NCBI GenBank assembly: GCA_902586925.1
Contig: CACIJE010000001.1
Span: forward strand, 334,104-398,103
Direction: 5' to 3'
From: an uncultured SAR86 cluster bacterium
GTDB taxonomy: Bacteria; Pseudomonadota; Gammaproteobacteria; Magnimaribacterales; D2472
DNA: 64,000 bases
Numbering within the stretch: position 1 is the stretch's first letter; each line of letters begins with the position of its first letter. This document shows, in pieces, positions 1 to 9,074 of this stretch. The notes under the pieces are model-generated. The model saw only the letters and a program-made list of their open reading frames with translations, was not told the DNA's origin and searched no databases. Made by a program: the position numbers and the translations under genes.

Positions 1-1252
1 ACTCAAAATATGCTTGACCTAAGGTTAAATAAACTTGAGAAAGATCTTTAATTTTACCTTTCTCTAGCCCCTTTTTAATTGCTTCAACTGCTTTGCTAAC
101 CTTGTCTTCAGATAGATACAAATTTCCTAAAAGGACATATGATTTACCATCTTTAGACATTTCTGCAGCTTTTTCAAGAACTGGAATTGCTTTATCAATT
201 TCTTGAGCCATTCTCCAAGAGTCAGCCAAAACTTTAAGATTCTTTTCTGTATTTTTTACAACAGGTACTATTTTTTCTTCTTTAGTTTTTTCATCAGTTA
301 TTGTAACCATTTTATTTTGGCCTGAAACAAGAACTTCAGCAGCCCAGTATGGATTTTTATTTAGTAAGAGAAGTTGCGCCAAAGCTAGGTATTCACCTTC
401 TTTATTTAAGAAATCCTTTTGATAAGCTGTCTTTAAAGTAATCATATAGTCTTTCTCTCTTCCCAATTGACCATAAGCTCCACCGAGTTGTATAAAGTAT
501 ATTTTTTTAGGGTAAAGATTCACAAGAATTTCATATATTGGTACACGCTTAAGGAGCGATTCTTTTTCTCCTATTTCAGTACTTAATTCGCTATAACATC
601 CAGCAAGAAGAGAATACCAATTCTCCCTGGGCTTATATCCCTCCTCTTCTGCCATTGAAATTGCCGTTTCAAGTGAAGACATTGATTTTCTATAATCTTT
701 TAATGCAAAATAAGCTGTACCAAGAACTGAGTATGACTGAGCGGTCACCTTTTCTACTTCGTTCATCCATTGAAGAATCAGATCTACGCCTTTTTGATAA
801 TTTTCTTGAGCTAAATTTAATTGAGCTAGCGAAAATAGTGCTCCATTCCTAAGACCGATTGTAACTTCAGGTTCATTCATTACATTTGTGTAAGCTTGCA
901 TTGCTTGAGTATAATTTGCTTCAGTCATATAAACATACGCCCAGGCGTTCCACATTACAGACCTATCATAACTTTTCAAATTATCTCTATCAGTTCGAAG
1001 TTCGGTTAAAACGCTCTTAACAGTTTCCATATTTGGTGCTGGTTCACCCTTTTCATCAACCTCTTCTAAAGCTTCATAGACTTTTGCCATTTTTTTTGCA
1101 GTTGATCCTTGAAGAGCTCGTGCTTTTTTATATTTAATTTGTTTTTTTGTATCTGTTTGAGATTGAGCTTGAATTTCTAATGGAGTGAAAGCAAATAAAA
1201 ATGCCAATATTGAAAAGACATAAATAGGAAATTTTTTATTCATTTTTATCAT
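1..1252 (-). CDS. TPR-repeat protein of the TonB2 operon (C-terminus cut by window edge)
   Basis: The reading frame opens with MIKMNKK at 1252 (a second in-frame ATG lies at 1243) and runs open off the left edge, so only about 417 N-terminal residues are seen. A signal peptide of about 25 residues (hydrophobic YVFSILAFLFAF, then Gln-Ala-Gln) precedes helical repeats with TPR spacing such as AYFALKDYRKSMSSLETAI and VYLTLGQAYF. It begins one base after the tonB stop, so it is probably the last gene of the exb/ton operon. Secreted TPR proteins are a usual partner of TonB2-type systems in marine gammaproteobacteria; a scaffolding role in the periplasm is inference. Confidence 0.8.
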   Translation of the reverse strand, partial: MIKMNKKFPIYVFSILAFLFAFTPLEIQAQSQTDTKKQIKYKKARALQGSTAKKMAKVYEALEEVDEKGEPAPNMETVKSVLTELRTDRDNLKSYDRSVMWNAWAYVYMTEANYTQAMQAYTNVMNEPEVTIGLRNGALFSLAQLNLAQENYQKGVDLILQWMNEVEKVTAQSYSVLGTAYFALKDYRKSMSSLETAISMAEEEGYKPRENWYSLLAGCYSELSTEIGEKESLLKRVPIYEILVNLYPKKIYFIQLGGAYGQLGREKDYMITLKTAYQKDFLNKEGEYLALAQLLLLNKNPYWAAEVLVSGQNKMVTITDEKTKEEKIVPVVKNTEKNLKVLADSWRMAQEIDKAIPVLEKAAEMSKDGKSYVLLGNLYLSEDKVSKAVEAIKKGLEKGKIKDLSQVYLTLGQAYFE

Positions 1253-1253
1253 T

Positions 1254-1955
1254 TTATTCTTCATCAAGTACATATGTAAATCTATGAAGCACTCCGCTTA
1301 CAGGGACAGCTTTTCCATCAACTATTTTTGGCTTATATTTTAACTTCAAAGCAGCTCTTGATGAGGCACTATTAAACATTGTGCAAGTTCTAAATTCAGT
1401 AGCAGGATCACTCGGATTTGAATTAGCACAATATCCTTCAATGGTTTTTGCATCCTCTACACTACCTGTTTCAGTGATTGTAAACTCAACCAAGGCATAT
1501 CCCATCGTTCCTCTCTCTTGTGCCCTTCTTGGGTATATTGGGATCACCTTAAATAGAGGGATATATTCTCCGTCTCTAAAAAAAGAACCGCCAGCTTTAA
1601 AATTAGCTTTTGGTTTTGCTACAGATACATCCAACCCAGTTAACGGTTGCAGATCTAATTCTGGTTGTGCTATATCCTCTGGTTGCTCTTCAGGTTTTTC
1701 AGGTTTATCCACCTCAGACATAAATGTGTCTATTTCCCTTTCTGGCATCACAACATCAGCTAATTTAACAGAAGTATCTTCTTTAAGCCCACTATCCCCA
1801 AGAGAGATTAAAATTACCATAAGAAAAAATAGAGCTAATGTAATTAAAGATGAAAATCCAATGCCAGCCACATACTTATTAGCATTAAAAGCCTTTACAT
1901 ATACTCCATGAATGGGTTTCATGACAGAGTTTATTAATGTAAAAACTTGGTTCAT
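1254..1955 (-). CDS. tonB: TonB family energy transducer
   Basis: 233 residues. One N-terminal membrane segment lies at about residues 28-53. It is followed by a Pro/Glu-rich periplasmic linker (EVDKPEKPEEQPED) and a C-terminal TonB domain from about residue 135, with the family pattern IYPRRAQERGTMGYALVEF and a closing FTYVL strand. TonB spans the periplasm and passes ExbBD-derived force to outer-membrane TonB-dependent receptors. It sits 3 bases after exbD and one base before the TPR gene. The domain contains two Cys (GYCANS and RTCTMF), plausibly a disulfide. The short linker fits TonB2-type rather than E. coli TonB1. Confidence 0.9.
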   Translation of the reverse strand: MNQVFTLINSVMKPIHGVYVKAFNANKYVAGIGFSSLITLALFFLMVILISLGDSGLKEDTSVKLADVVMPEREIDTFMSEVDKPEKPEEQPEDIAQPELDLQPLTGLDVSVAKPKANFKAGGSFFRDGEYIPLFKVIPIYPRRAQERGTMGYALVEFTITETGSVEDAKTIEGYCANSNPSDPATEFRTCTMFNSASSRAALKLKYKPKIVDGKAVPVSGVLHRFTYVLDEE

Positions 1956-1958
1956 AAT

Positions 1959-2369
1959 TTATTTTGGTTCAGATGCAAGAGATATTGCATTTACTCCTGC
2001 TTCTCTTGCCCCATCCATTACTTTTATAATGGTATCTGCAACAGCTTTTTCATCAGCCTGAATAACAACAGATCCTTGTGGATTATCAGCTAATAACTTT
2101 ACGACATTTGCTTTAACCTGTCTTACATCTATTCTTCTTCCATCCATCCAAACTTCACCTGTGGGGCCAACTGCAATTAAGATCGCAGCATTTTCTTGTG
2201 TTTCTGCCGTATCAGAATCAGGTCTATTGATCTCAAGGCCAGGTTCTTTTATGAAATTTGCAGTCACTATAAAAAAAATGAGCATAATAAATACAACATC
2301 CAACATAGGAGTTAAATTTATTTCGCTTTCATCGTCTTTCACAGCAGTACTTATTGCATTTCTTCTCAT
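1959..2369 (-). CDS. exbD: ExbD/TolR family biopolymer transport protein
   Basis: 136 residues: a single N-terminal membrane helix with the family motif INLTPMLDVVFIMLIFF, then a periplasmic TolR/ExbD domain. Asp24 in the helix corresponds to the proton-path aspartate of ExbD. The gene lies 10 bases after exbB and has a good ribosome site (GGAG, 8 bases before ATG). With ExbB it forms the inner-membrane proton-driven motor that energises TonB. The TonB2-type context (long TtpC-like partner, DUF3450) separates it from TolR of the Tol-Pal system. Confidence 0.92.
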   Translation of the reverse strand: MRRNAISTAVKDDESEINLTPMLDVVFIMLIFFIVTANFIKEPGLEINRPDSDTAETQENAAILIAVGPTGEVWMDGRRIDVRQVKANVVKLLADNPQGSVVIQADEKAVADTIIKVMDGAREAGVNAISLASEPK

Positions 2370-2379
2370 TAAAATACTC

Positions 2380-2910
2380 CTATAATTCTCTTTTAATTAG
2401 TTCTCTTAAATCGTTTGTATGTCTATCTGATGCGCTACTGAGATATATTGTTGCAAAGACTCCGGACAAAGCAACAACCATTCCAGCCATTGTAGGAAGA
2501 GTAGCCTTTGAAACACCACCTGCCATTGCTCTTGCATCGCCTCCTCCGTTGAAAGCCATTACCTGAAACACTTCTATCATTCCAGTTACCGTTCCTAGCA
2601 AACCAAATAAAGGAGCTAAAACAACACATGTTTGAATAATAGATAGATTTTTGTTTATCTCAACTTTAGCTTGGGATAGCATTTTTTCTCTTATTTGCAA
2701 AGCATGCCAAGATGTTTTGTCCGCTCGGTTATTCCAACTTGCAGATAAATCTTGAGCATAAAATTCATGGCCATATGAAAAGTACCAAATTCTCTCAAAG
2801 ATCATTGCCCACATGAAAAAGACTAAAATGGCAATCAACCATAAAACACTTCCACCTGCTTCCATAAAGTCTCTTATGGACGAAAATGCTTCAGTGATAG
2901 CAAAAAACAT
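2380..2910 (-). CDS. exbB: ExbB/TolQ-type motor protein (short form)
   Basis: 176 residues with the MotA/TolQ/ExbB channel domain: an N-terminal helix (VLWLIAILVFFMWAMIF), a cytoplasmic stretch, and two helices containing LAPLFGLLGTVTGMIEVF and ATLPTMAGMVVALSGVF. It is shorter than E. coli ExbB (about 244), as is usual for ExbB2. It starts 7 bases after the TtpC-like gene and is followed by exbD. Role: proton channel stator that powers TonB. Confidence 0.9.
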   Translation of the reverse strand: MFFAITEAFSSIRDFMEAGGSVLWLIAILVFFMWAMIFERIWYFSYGHEFYAQDLSASWNNRADKTSWHALQIREKMLSQAKVEINKNLSIIQTCVVLAPLFGLLGTVTGMIEVFQVMAFNGGGDARAMAGGVSKATLPTMAGMVVALSGVFATIYLSSASDRHTNDLRELIKREL

Positions 2911-2917
2911 GATTTAG

Positions 2918-4309
2918 TTATCTATTTCCTTCAGCTCTCTCAGCTAAAATACCAGTGCTTTGTTCCTCAAGAACACTAATTATTCCTTTAGCAGATGAGG
3001 CAGTAAATGAATGTAAAAGTGTTGTTGGTATTGCAACCAATAGGCCTAAAACAGTTGTTACAAGCGCCTGTGAAATACCACCTGCCATTAATTTTGGATC
3101 TCCAGTTCCATAAAGAGTAATCATTTGGAAGGTAACAATCATACCTGTAACAGTACCCAGAAGACCTGCTAATGGTGCCACAACCGATATAATTCTTACT
3201 GCACCAATTCCTCTTTCGATACTTGGTCTTTCTGCCATAATTGCTTCAGCAAGCTTTAGCTCTAAAGTGTCTATATCCTTCCTGAAATTATCTTCGCCTA
3301 CTTTTAGAACTCTTCCAAGAGGATTTCTCACATCTAGTGTTTTTGAGCCAGCTTGAGCTCTAACAGACCTTCCTAAAACATATAAACTATAAAGTTTCCA
3401 AAATGCTATACCAATACCAATTAAACCTACGAATATAATCGCATAACCAACCTCTCTACCTTGTGCGGCTCTTTCAGCTAATGAGGGGGTTTGAATAAGA
3501 TTTGCTAAAAGACTTCCTCCTGTTGGACCAGTTGGATCAACTCCAAACCTAACTTGTTCTCCAACATCAGCAGATCCAACTCTTTTAGCAGTTTTTGTAA
3601 ACCTGCTGGCTGGTTGTCTGGGCAAGAAGGCGTATTGTCCGGTAGATGATATGTATTCAAGATATTTTCCATCACAAACTGCATTAAACAAGCCAACTCT
3701 TGTTACGTTGCATGTTGAAGAATCGCCATCAACATCTACTACAGTAGTATCAAAAGAAACGACTTGTCCACTCGCAACCATTTCTCTTTGAAGTTCATAC
3801 CAAAGACCTTCAATTTCTCTAATGGTTGGTAGCTCAGTAGTTTCAGACATTTTTGATGTTAAATTATTTAAAAAACTTACTCTTTCCATTCCATACTGAG
3901 GGCCTGTTAAAGAGCCTGAGAATTGTACAGCTGCTTCACCAGCAGAACTTTGAAGATGTCCAAATAATTCAACTAATGATCCAAGCTCTTTTTGATATGC
4001 TTCTTCTTTAACTCTGAGAATCTCCTCATTTTTTTTGTATTCAGCCTCAAGTTGATCTGCAATTCTTTCTTGTCTTGCTAATTCTCTTTTTTCTGCAGCT
4101 AAAATCTCAGCTTGTTTGCTTTTTTCTGCCATAAATTTAGCTTCTCTTTTAGAGTTCTCGTCCTGTTCTTTTGTCTTACCCTCTTTAACAAGCATAAGAA
4201 GAGCCTCAACTGTTGAAATTTCAGTTGCTTCTTCTTCAGAATCTTGAGCTATGACGAAAGAATTAAAGGCTAATGCAAATACAAATAAGCATGATAAATA
4301 CTTTTTCAT
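2918..4309 (-). CDS. ttpC: Long MotA/TolQ/ExbB protein, TtpC-like component of the TonB2 system
   Basis: 463 residues. It has a signal peptide (KKYLSCLFVFALAFNSFVIA), then a charged Lys/Glu-rich coiled coil at about 45-120. A periplasmic region with two Cys follows. The C-terminal half has three membrane segments and the ExbB signature LAGLLGTVTGMIVTF and ALVTTVLGLLVAIP. This fusion of a periplasmic coiled coil to an ExbB domain is the architecture of TtpC, required for TonB2 function in Vibrio. The ATG overlaps the DUF3450 stop (TAATG) with GGAG upstream. The family is clear; the symbol is by architecture and context. Confidence 0.82.
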   Translation of the reverse strand: MKKYLSCLFVFALAFNSFVIAQDSEEEATEISTVEALLMLVKEGKTKEQDENSKREAKFMAEKSKQAEILAAEKRELARQERIADQLEAEYKKNEEILRVKEEAYQKELGSLVELFGHLQSSAGEAAVQFSGSLTGPQYGMERVSFLNNLTSKMSETTELPTIREIEGLWYELQREMVASGQVVSFDTTVVDVDGDSSTCNVTRVGLFNAVCDGKYLEYISSTGQYAFLPRQPASRFTKTAKRVGSADVGEQVRFGVDPTGPTGGSLLANLIQTPSLAERAAQGREVGYAIIFVGLIGIGIAFWKLYSLYVLGRSVRAQAGSKTLDVRNPLGRVLKVGEDNFRKDIDTLELKLAEAIMAERPSIERGIGAVRIISVVAPLAGLLGTVTGMIVTFQMITLYGTGDPKLMAGGISQALVTTVLGLLVAIPTTLLHSFTASSAKGIISVLEEQSTGILAERAEGNR

Positions 4310-5076
4310 TATGCTTCTCCTTTAACAACTGGCATTAGTAACATATCTGTTGGTGCTAATTTTTTAGCTATCCTAATACCATCACGAATAGGTTTTCTAT
4401 AACTTCCAGGTAAGTCTTCCCATGAACCAGTTTCGTTATCCCATCTTCCACTTGTTCTTTCATCTTTTGTTTGGTAAAACATACCAATTCTTCCAATAAC
4501 AAGAATATTTACAACAGTCCCATCTGCTAGTTTGTCTTCATAAGTATCAATTTTTCTACCGTATTCAGCCTCGATGTTGTATGCCTCAAGAACTTGCCGA
4601 ACTTGCTCTGATGCAGTTACTTTTGGTTTAGCCAATGAAGACCTAACAAGATCAATTCTTGCTCTTCTCTCTTCTTCTCTAAAGGGAGTATCTAATTTTA
4701 CGAAAGTTTCTAGGGTATCCAACATTTTTTCAGCTAATGGTGGTATTTGTCTTTGCATTACAACGACTTGAACTAATTGCTCATCTAGTTTATCCATCAA
4801 ATCAAGCTGAGCTTGTATTTGAATTCTTTTTTGTGCATTGTAGAGTTTGAGACCTTCAACTTGCTTATTTATAACTTTAAACTCATTTACAATTTTATCT
4901 GTTTGTCTTTCTGTCTGATCAATCATATCCTGTGAATTGGCAGAAAGGGTTTGATTTTCTCTTCCAATCTCAAGAATGCTTTCCATATTTACTTCGATGT
5001 TCTCTTCATTAGAAAAAATGAAGATACTTGAAAGTAAAAGAGATAGTAAAGATGTATTCTTTATGTATTTTAACAT
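4309..5076 (-). CDS. DUF3450 periplasmic coiled-coil protein, first gene of the TonB2 operon
   Basis: 255 residues. A signal peptide (LLSLLLSSIFIFS) is followed by a long coiled coil at about residues 35-115 (DQTERQTDKIVNEFKVINKQ) and a C-terminal globular part with IGRIGMFYQTKDE. DUF3450 proteins are regularly encoded directly before ttpC-exbB-exbD-tonB in marine gammaproteobacteria. Their function is not established; a periplasmic gate or adaptor for the complex is inference. ATG has GGAG 8 bases upstream and a good sigma-70-like promoter just in front. Confidence 0.85.
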   Translation of the reverse strand: MLKYIKNTSLLSLLLSSIFIFSNEENIEVNMESILEIGRENQTLSANSQDMIDQTERQTDKIVNEFKVINKQVEGLKLYNAQKRIQIQAQLDLMDKLDEQLVQVVVMQRQIPPLAEKMLDTLETFVKLDTPFREEERRARIDLVRSSLAKPKVTASEQVRQVLEAYNIEAEYGRKIDTYEDKLADGTVVNILVIGRIGMFYQTKDERTSGRWDNETGSWEDLPGSYRKPIRDGIRIAKKLAPTDMLLMPVVKGEA

Positions 5077-5090
5077 TATGTGCTCCCTAG

Positions 5091-5119
5091 AGTATAAATA
5101 TGTTAACAGTCCTAACCAA
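5091..5119 (-). promoter_or_regulatory. Predicted sigma-70 promoter of the TonB2 operon
   Basis: On the minus strand, TTGGTT (5114-5119) and TATACT (5091-5096) are separated by exactly 17 bases and sit just upstream of the GGAG and ATG of the DUF3450 gene. The resulting leader would be short. No iron-box-like palindrome is obvious here. Confidence 0.5.
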
Positions 5120-5221
5120 ATAAATAAAATATTACTTTATAATTTTTTAGATTAAATTTTCTTTAAAAACAATAAAACAAGAGAAGATTTTTATTTTTAT
5201 AAATCAAGAATCATATTGGAG

Positions 5222-6067
5222 TTATAACTTTAAAAATAACATTGGTGTATTTTTTTTATAGTTAATGTAATCTTGGTCATTGCCCCATTTTTTATCATTC
5301 ATATCTTCAAGCATCCTTACGCCACTTACATAAACAAGTAAAACGTATGTAAAGAGTGGAGAAATTAATGTGATTAGTTGAAGTCCTTCAAGAGATGATA
5401 AAGATATGAGAGCAATTGCAAACCATAATAATACTTCACCGAAATAATTAGGATGTCTCGATTTTGACCATAAGCCTGACCTAATAAATTTATTTTTGTT
5501 AGCCTCATTAGATCTAAAGACAGTTTTTTGGTTATCAGCCATTATTTCAATGCCAAATCCAATTATAAATAAGATTATTCCAGCATAAGTAATGGGATTC
5601 ATTACAATTCCCTCAGAGCTTGATATGGCAACAAGAGCACACATTGAACAAAGCGTTACCCACAAGCCAGATACAGTAAATGCCATGAAAAATTGTGAAG
5701 CAGATGGTTTAATTGATCTAAACCTCTTATCCTCTCCAGCCTTGTGTATTCTCATGAATAAAAAAAGTCCCAATCTTATTGTCCATACAGAAATTAATAA
5801 AGCTAAGATCAGATTACCAAAATTTAGTGAAATGGATTGAAATGACGATAGAAAAGCAAACCAAACAACACTTAAATATGTAATACTGCCTGTTAAATCA
5901 TAAAACTTTTCAGTTTGAAAAATGTATGCAGGAATATATGCGATCCAATGAATTATATAAGCTAACAAGACAGCATTTTTGACAATTTCACTTCCAGTTA
6001 GATATGCAATTCCGTAACTAATTAAAAATGAAAATATTGAAATGGCTATATTAATTGATTGTTTCAT
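5222..6067 (-). CDS. DUF1295 / steroid 5-alpha-reductase-like membrane protein
   Basis: 281 residues, seven or so membrane segments. The C-terminal half carries the DUF1295 signature: SGLWSKSRHPNYFGEVLLWF, then VRMLEDMNDKKWGNDQDYINYKKNT near the end. These match the NADPH-binding end shared by DUF1295, ergosterol reductases and isoprenylcysteine methyltransferases. Bacterial members have unknown substrates. The gene is divergent from efp and in the same direction as the downstream TonB2 operon, but 145 bases and a separate promoter lie between them, so it is probably its own unit. Confidence 0.8.
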   Translation of the reverse strand: MKQSINIAISIFSFLISYGIAYLTGSEIVKNAVLLAYIIHWIAYIPAYIFQTEKFYDLTGSITYLSVVWFAFLSSFQSISLNFGNLILALLISVWTIRLGLFLFMRIHKAGEDKRFRSIKPSASQFFMAFTVSGLWVTLCSMCALVAISSSEGIVMNPITYAGIILFIIGFGIEIMADNQKTVFRSNEANKNKFIRSGLWSKSRHPNYFGEVLLWFAIALISLSSLEGLQLITLISPLFTYVLLVYVSGVRMLEDMNDKKWGNDQDYINYKKNTPMLFLKL

Positions 6068-6239
6068 ACTGCTTTTTGTATAACTTTTTTGTTTTAATTT
6101 TGTGCATTTTTAAATTTTGATTTTTATTTGTTTTTTTACTACTTTCAGTTCAAAAAGTTACAATGTTAATGAATATTATGCTTTAAAATTTTTTAATAAA
6201 CATTTCTCGACATTAAAATAACATAAAAATTAGATTTAT
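6068..6239. promoter_or_regulatory. Divergent intergenic region between DUF1295 gene and efp
   Basis: 172 bases, very AT-rich, no ORF. It must hold promoters for both directions. A TATTAT at 6174-6179 with TTCAAA at 6149-6154 (19-base gap) is a weak candidate for the efp side. No strong hairpin or clear operator is visible. Confidence 0.3.
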
Positions 6240-6806
6240 ATGAAAATTTCAACAAATCAATTCAAAAATGGAACGAAATTAATGATTGATAATGCTCCAT
6301 GCTCCATTGTTGAACATGAGTTTCATAAACCTGGCAAAGGTCAGGCTGTCATGCGAGTTAAATATAAGAATTTATTAACTGGAAATACCAATGATAAAAC
6401 TTTCAAATCGGGAGAATCTGTTGAATCTGCTGATGTGAATCATAAAGAGATGGAATTTCTATATCACGATAATGATTTGTGGCATTTTATGGACAAAAAT
6501 TCTTATGAACAAATTGAAGTGAACTCTTCTCAAATGGGAGACGCTAAAAAATGGCTTATTGGTCAGGAAACATGCGAAGTAGTTTTATGGAATAATGAGC
6601 CAATACTTATAAATCCTCCAATAATTGTTGAACTAAAAATTATAAAAGCAGAGCTAGGAGTTAGGGGTGATACTGTTTCTGGAGCGACTAAGATAGCAAG
6701 ACTTGAAACAGATGTTGCTATACATGTTCCTCTATTTCTTAATGAAGGTGAAATTATTAAGGTTGATACAAGAGATATGTCATATGTTGGGAGAGCAAAA
6801 TCTTGA
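6240..6806 (+). CDS. efp: Translation elongation factor P
   Basis: 188 residues, the normal EF-P length, with KOW-like, OB and C-terminal OB domains. The tip loop KPGKGQA carries Lys33, equivalent to the lysine that EpmA beta-lysylates in gammaproteobacteria. The C-terminal signature RGDTVSGATKIARLET is intact. EF-P rescues ribosomes stalled at polyproline. No epmA or epmB is present in the window. The TGA stop overlaps the TTG start of argS, so the two are translationally coupled. Confidence 0.97.
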   Translation: MKISTNQFKNGTKLMIDNAPCSIVEHEFHKPGKGQAVMRVKYKNLLTGNTNDKTFKSGESVESADVNHKEMEFLYHDNDLWHFMDKNSYEQIEVNSSQMGDAKKWLIGQETCEVVLWNNEPILINPPIIVELKIIKAELGVRGDTVSGATKIARLETDVAIHVPLFLNEGEIIKVDTRDMSYVGRAKS

Positions 6807-8536
6807 TCGATATTATTAACAGAGAAATTAAAAAATTTTTATCTTCAATTGAAAGAGATGAAGAAGAAATCAACTTAGTAATTAATAAATCTTCTACCTC
6901 AATATTAGATGATCTTAATAAAGGTCATTTAACAACAAATATTTGTATGGTTGCTGCAAGTCTATTCAAACTAAATCCAAAAGATTTAGCTAATAGCCTA
7001 AAGAATCAGCTTGATAATCTAAATTTATTTGAAAATATAGATGTTGCTGGTCCAGGTTTTATTAACATTTCTGTTTCGAGAAAAGATTTTGTATCAATAA
7101 TTAAGTTAATTAATGATAAAAAAAATTCTTTTGGTGCCTCAAATATTGGAAATAAAAAGAAAATACAAATTGAGTTTGTTTCAGCAAATCCAACCGGCCC
7201 TCTTCATGTTGGCCATGGAAGAGGCGCAGCTTATGGTGATGCAATTGGAAGAATCCTTGAATCAACTGGTTCGATTGTAGAAAAAGAGTACTATGTAAAT
7301 GATGCTGGAAGGCAAATTGACATACTAACAGCAAGCGTAATTTTAAAATTAATTAAAAATGATATTGGTGAATATTTTCCTCAAAATGCATATAAAGGAA
7401 AGTATGTAGAAGAAATTTCAAAAAAATTAGATCAAAAAATAGACATTGACGAGTTTAAAAAACTAAATAACAGTTTTTCTGATGATCCTGAAGAAGAAAT
7501 AGATGAAGTTATTAATAACTTACAAGAATTAAATAGTGATAGTTGGAATACAATTAAAAGTTTTTCGTTAAGAAAGATAGTCAGTTCCATAGAAGATGAT
7601 CTTAAGTTATTCAATGTTAATTTCGATAAATGGTTTTATGAGTCATCTTTGGGTGTAATAGAAAATACTTCATCTGACATTGCATCTGCGGTTAATAAAT
7701 TAAAAAAAAATGGTCATGCTTATGAAAAAGATAAAGCAATTTGGCTCAACACAGAAATTAGTGGTGACGATAAACATCGTGTTTTAATTCGAGATAATGG
7801 GAAAGCAACATATTTTGCCTCTGATGTTGCTTATCATAAAAATAAAGTTGATAGAGGGTTTGACCAATTAATAAATATCTGGGGCGCTGATCATCATGGC
7901 TATATTAAAAGAATTGAAGCATCTCTTGAATGTCTTGGTACAAGCAAAAATAAACTTATAGTTAAACTTGTTCAATTTGCAAATATCTTGAAAGGCGGAA
8001 AAAAAGTAAAAATGTCAACAAGGTCAGGTGAATTTTATACTCTAAAAAACCTGATTGATGATATTGGATCTGATGCAGCAAGATTTTATTATCTTTCTAA
8101 GCAAGCAGATCAACATTTAGATTTTGATCTAGACTTGGCCAAATCTGATAGTAAGGAAAACATTTTTTATTACATACAGTATGCTCATGCAAGAATCATT
8201 TCGCTTGAAGATAAAGCAAATCAAAATTCCTCAAACTTTAAAAAAGCGATTACAAGCATTGAAAGTGGAGATTACTTGAAATGTGACAAACTTATTCATG
8301 AGATTACAAAGTATCCTCATATCATAAATAAGGCAGCCTTAAGTCTTCAGCCACACATTATTATTTATTATTTAAGAGATTTATCACAACTCTTCCATAG
8401 TTTTTATAACGATAATCACGTTTTATCTGAAAAAAAAGAAAATGTAGATTCAATTCTTATTTGTCTTTCGGCTGTAAAACAGGTTATATCTAATGGACTT
8501 AATGTCCTTGGAATATCTCCTATGCAAAAAATGTGA
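6803..8536 (+). CDS. argS: Arginyl-tRNA synthetase
   Basis: 577 residues, class I synthetase. The HIGH motif is present as HVGH in ANPTGPLHVGHGRGA (about residue 130) and the KMSKS-like motif as KMSTR (about residue 404). An N-terminal Arg-tRNA additional domain and a C-terminal DALR anticodon-binding domain are present. The start is TTG, overlapping the efp stop by 4 bases (TTGA); no better ATG is near. Charges tRNA-Arg in the cytoplasm. It is followed by the SPOR gene, an order also seen in Pseudomonas. Confidence 0.97.
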   Translation: MIDIINREIKKFLSSIERDEEEINLVINKSSTSILDDLNKGHLTTNICMVAASLFKLNPKDLANSLKNQLDNLNLFENIDVAGPGFINISVSRKDFVSIIKLINDKKNSFGASNIGNKKKIQIEFVSANPTGPLHVGHGRGAAYGDAIGRILESTGSIVEKEYYVNDAGRQIDILTASVILKLIKNDIGEYFPQNAYKGKYVEEISKKLDQKIDIDEFKKLNNSFSDDPEEEIDEVINNLQELNSDSWNTIKSFSLRKIVSSIEDDLKLFNVNFDKWFYESSLGVIENTSSDIASAVNKLKKNGHAYEKDKAIWLNTEISGDDKHRVLIRDNGKATYFASDVAYHKNKVDRGFDQLINIWGADHHGYIKRIEASLECLGTSKNKLIVKLVQFANILKGGKKVKMSTRSGEFYTLKNLIDDIGSDAARFYYLSKQADQHLDFDLDLAKSDSKENIFYYIQYAHARIISLEDKANQNSSNFKKAITSIESGDYLKCDKLIHEITKYPHIINKAALSLQPHIIIYYLRDLSQLFHSFYNDNHVLSEKKENVDSILICLSAVKQVISNGLNVLGISPMQKM

Positions 8537-8540
8537 AGGT

Positions 8541-9074
8541 ATGAAAGATTTTGCAAATTTAAAGAATAATAAATCTAAGAAGGTTAAAAAAAAGGCTGTT
8601 TTTACATCAAAAAAATCAAACTTAAAGACAATCTCAACAAAAAGCTTAACCTTACTGGTATTAATGAGTTTAGGTCTATTGATTATACCGTCACTCCTGT
8701 TTAATACAGATGTGATATCTATTAAATCAGAAAAAACTATAAATTCAGTAAATATAAATTTTCCAACTTCATTGATTGAAGATTCTGTTCTTATTGAGCT
8801 TAATCGTGAGGACCTTATGCTTGAATGTGAATATTTTGTTCAAATCGGCGCATATGGTAATAAAAAATATGCCACTGAGGCACTAAATATATTAAGTGAT
8901 GAAATAATCAACATATCTATTAATGAGGTATACAGCACTCTTCAACCTGGAAAACTATTAAATAGTGTAATATCTGGGCCGTATATGAATCGATCTGCAG
9001 CGAATAATGCAAAAGAAAAAATTAGTAAAAGAGGTTTTAAACCCCGCTTAAGAACTTTATGCAAAGAGAAATAA
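8541..9074 (+). CDS. SPOR-domain cell division protein, FtsN-like
   Basis: About 177 residues from the ATG at 8541, which follows the argS stop by 4 bases; an upstream TTG-type start would overlap argS by 44 bases and is less likely. Order: basic cytoplasmic N-terminus (SKKVKKKAVFTSKKS), one membrane helix (LTLLVLMSLGLLIIPSLLF), a short linker, then a SPOR domain (YFVQIGAYGNKKYATEAL to RGFKPRL). SPOR domains bind denuded septal peptidoglycan. Position after argS is typical of FtsN-like proteins. It is smaller than E. coli FtsN, with little linker. Confidence 0.78.
   Translation: MKDFANLKNNKSKKVKKKAVFTSKKSNLKTISTKSLTLLVLMSLGLLIIPSLLFNTDVISIKSEKTINSVNINFPTSLIEDSVLIELNREDLMLECEYFVQIGAYGNKKYATEALNILSDEIINISINEVYSTLQPGKLLNSVISGPYMNRSAANNAKEKISKRGFKPRLRTLCKEK

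Noticed and set aside
1381-1911. Plus-strand frame of 176 codons opposite tonB
   Set aside because: Antisense shadow; no family features, while the minus strand encodes a clear TonB.
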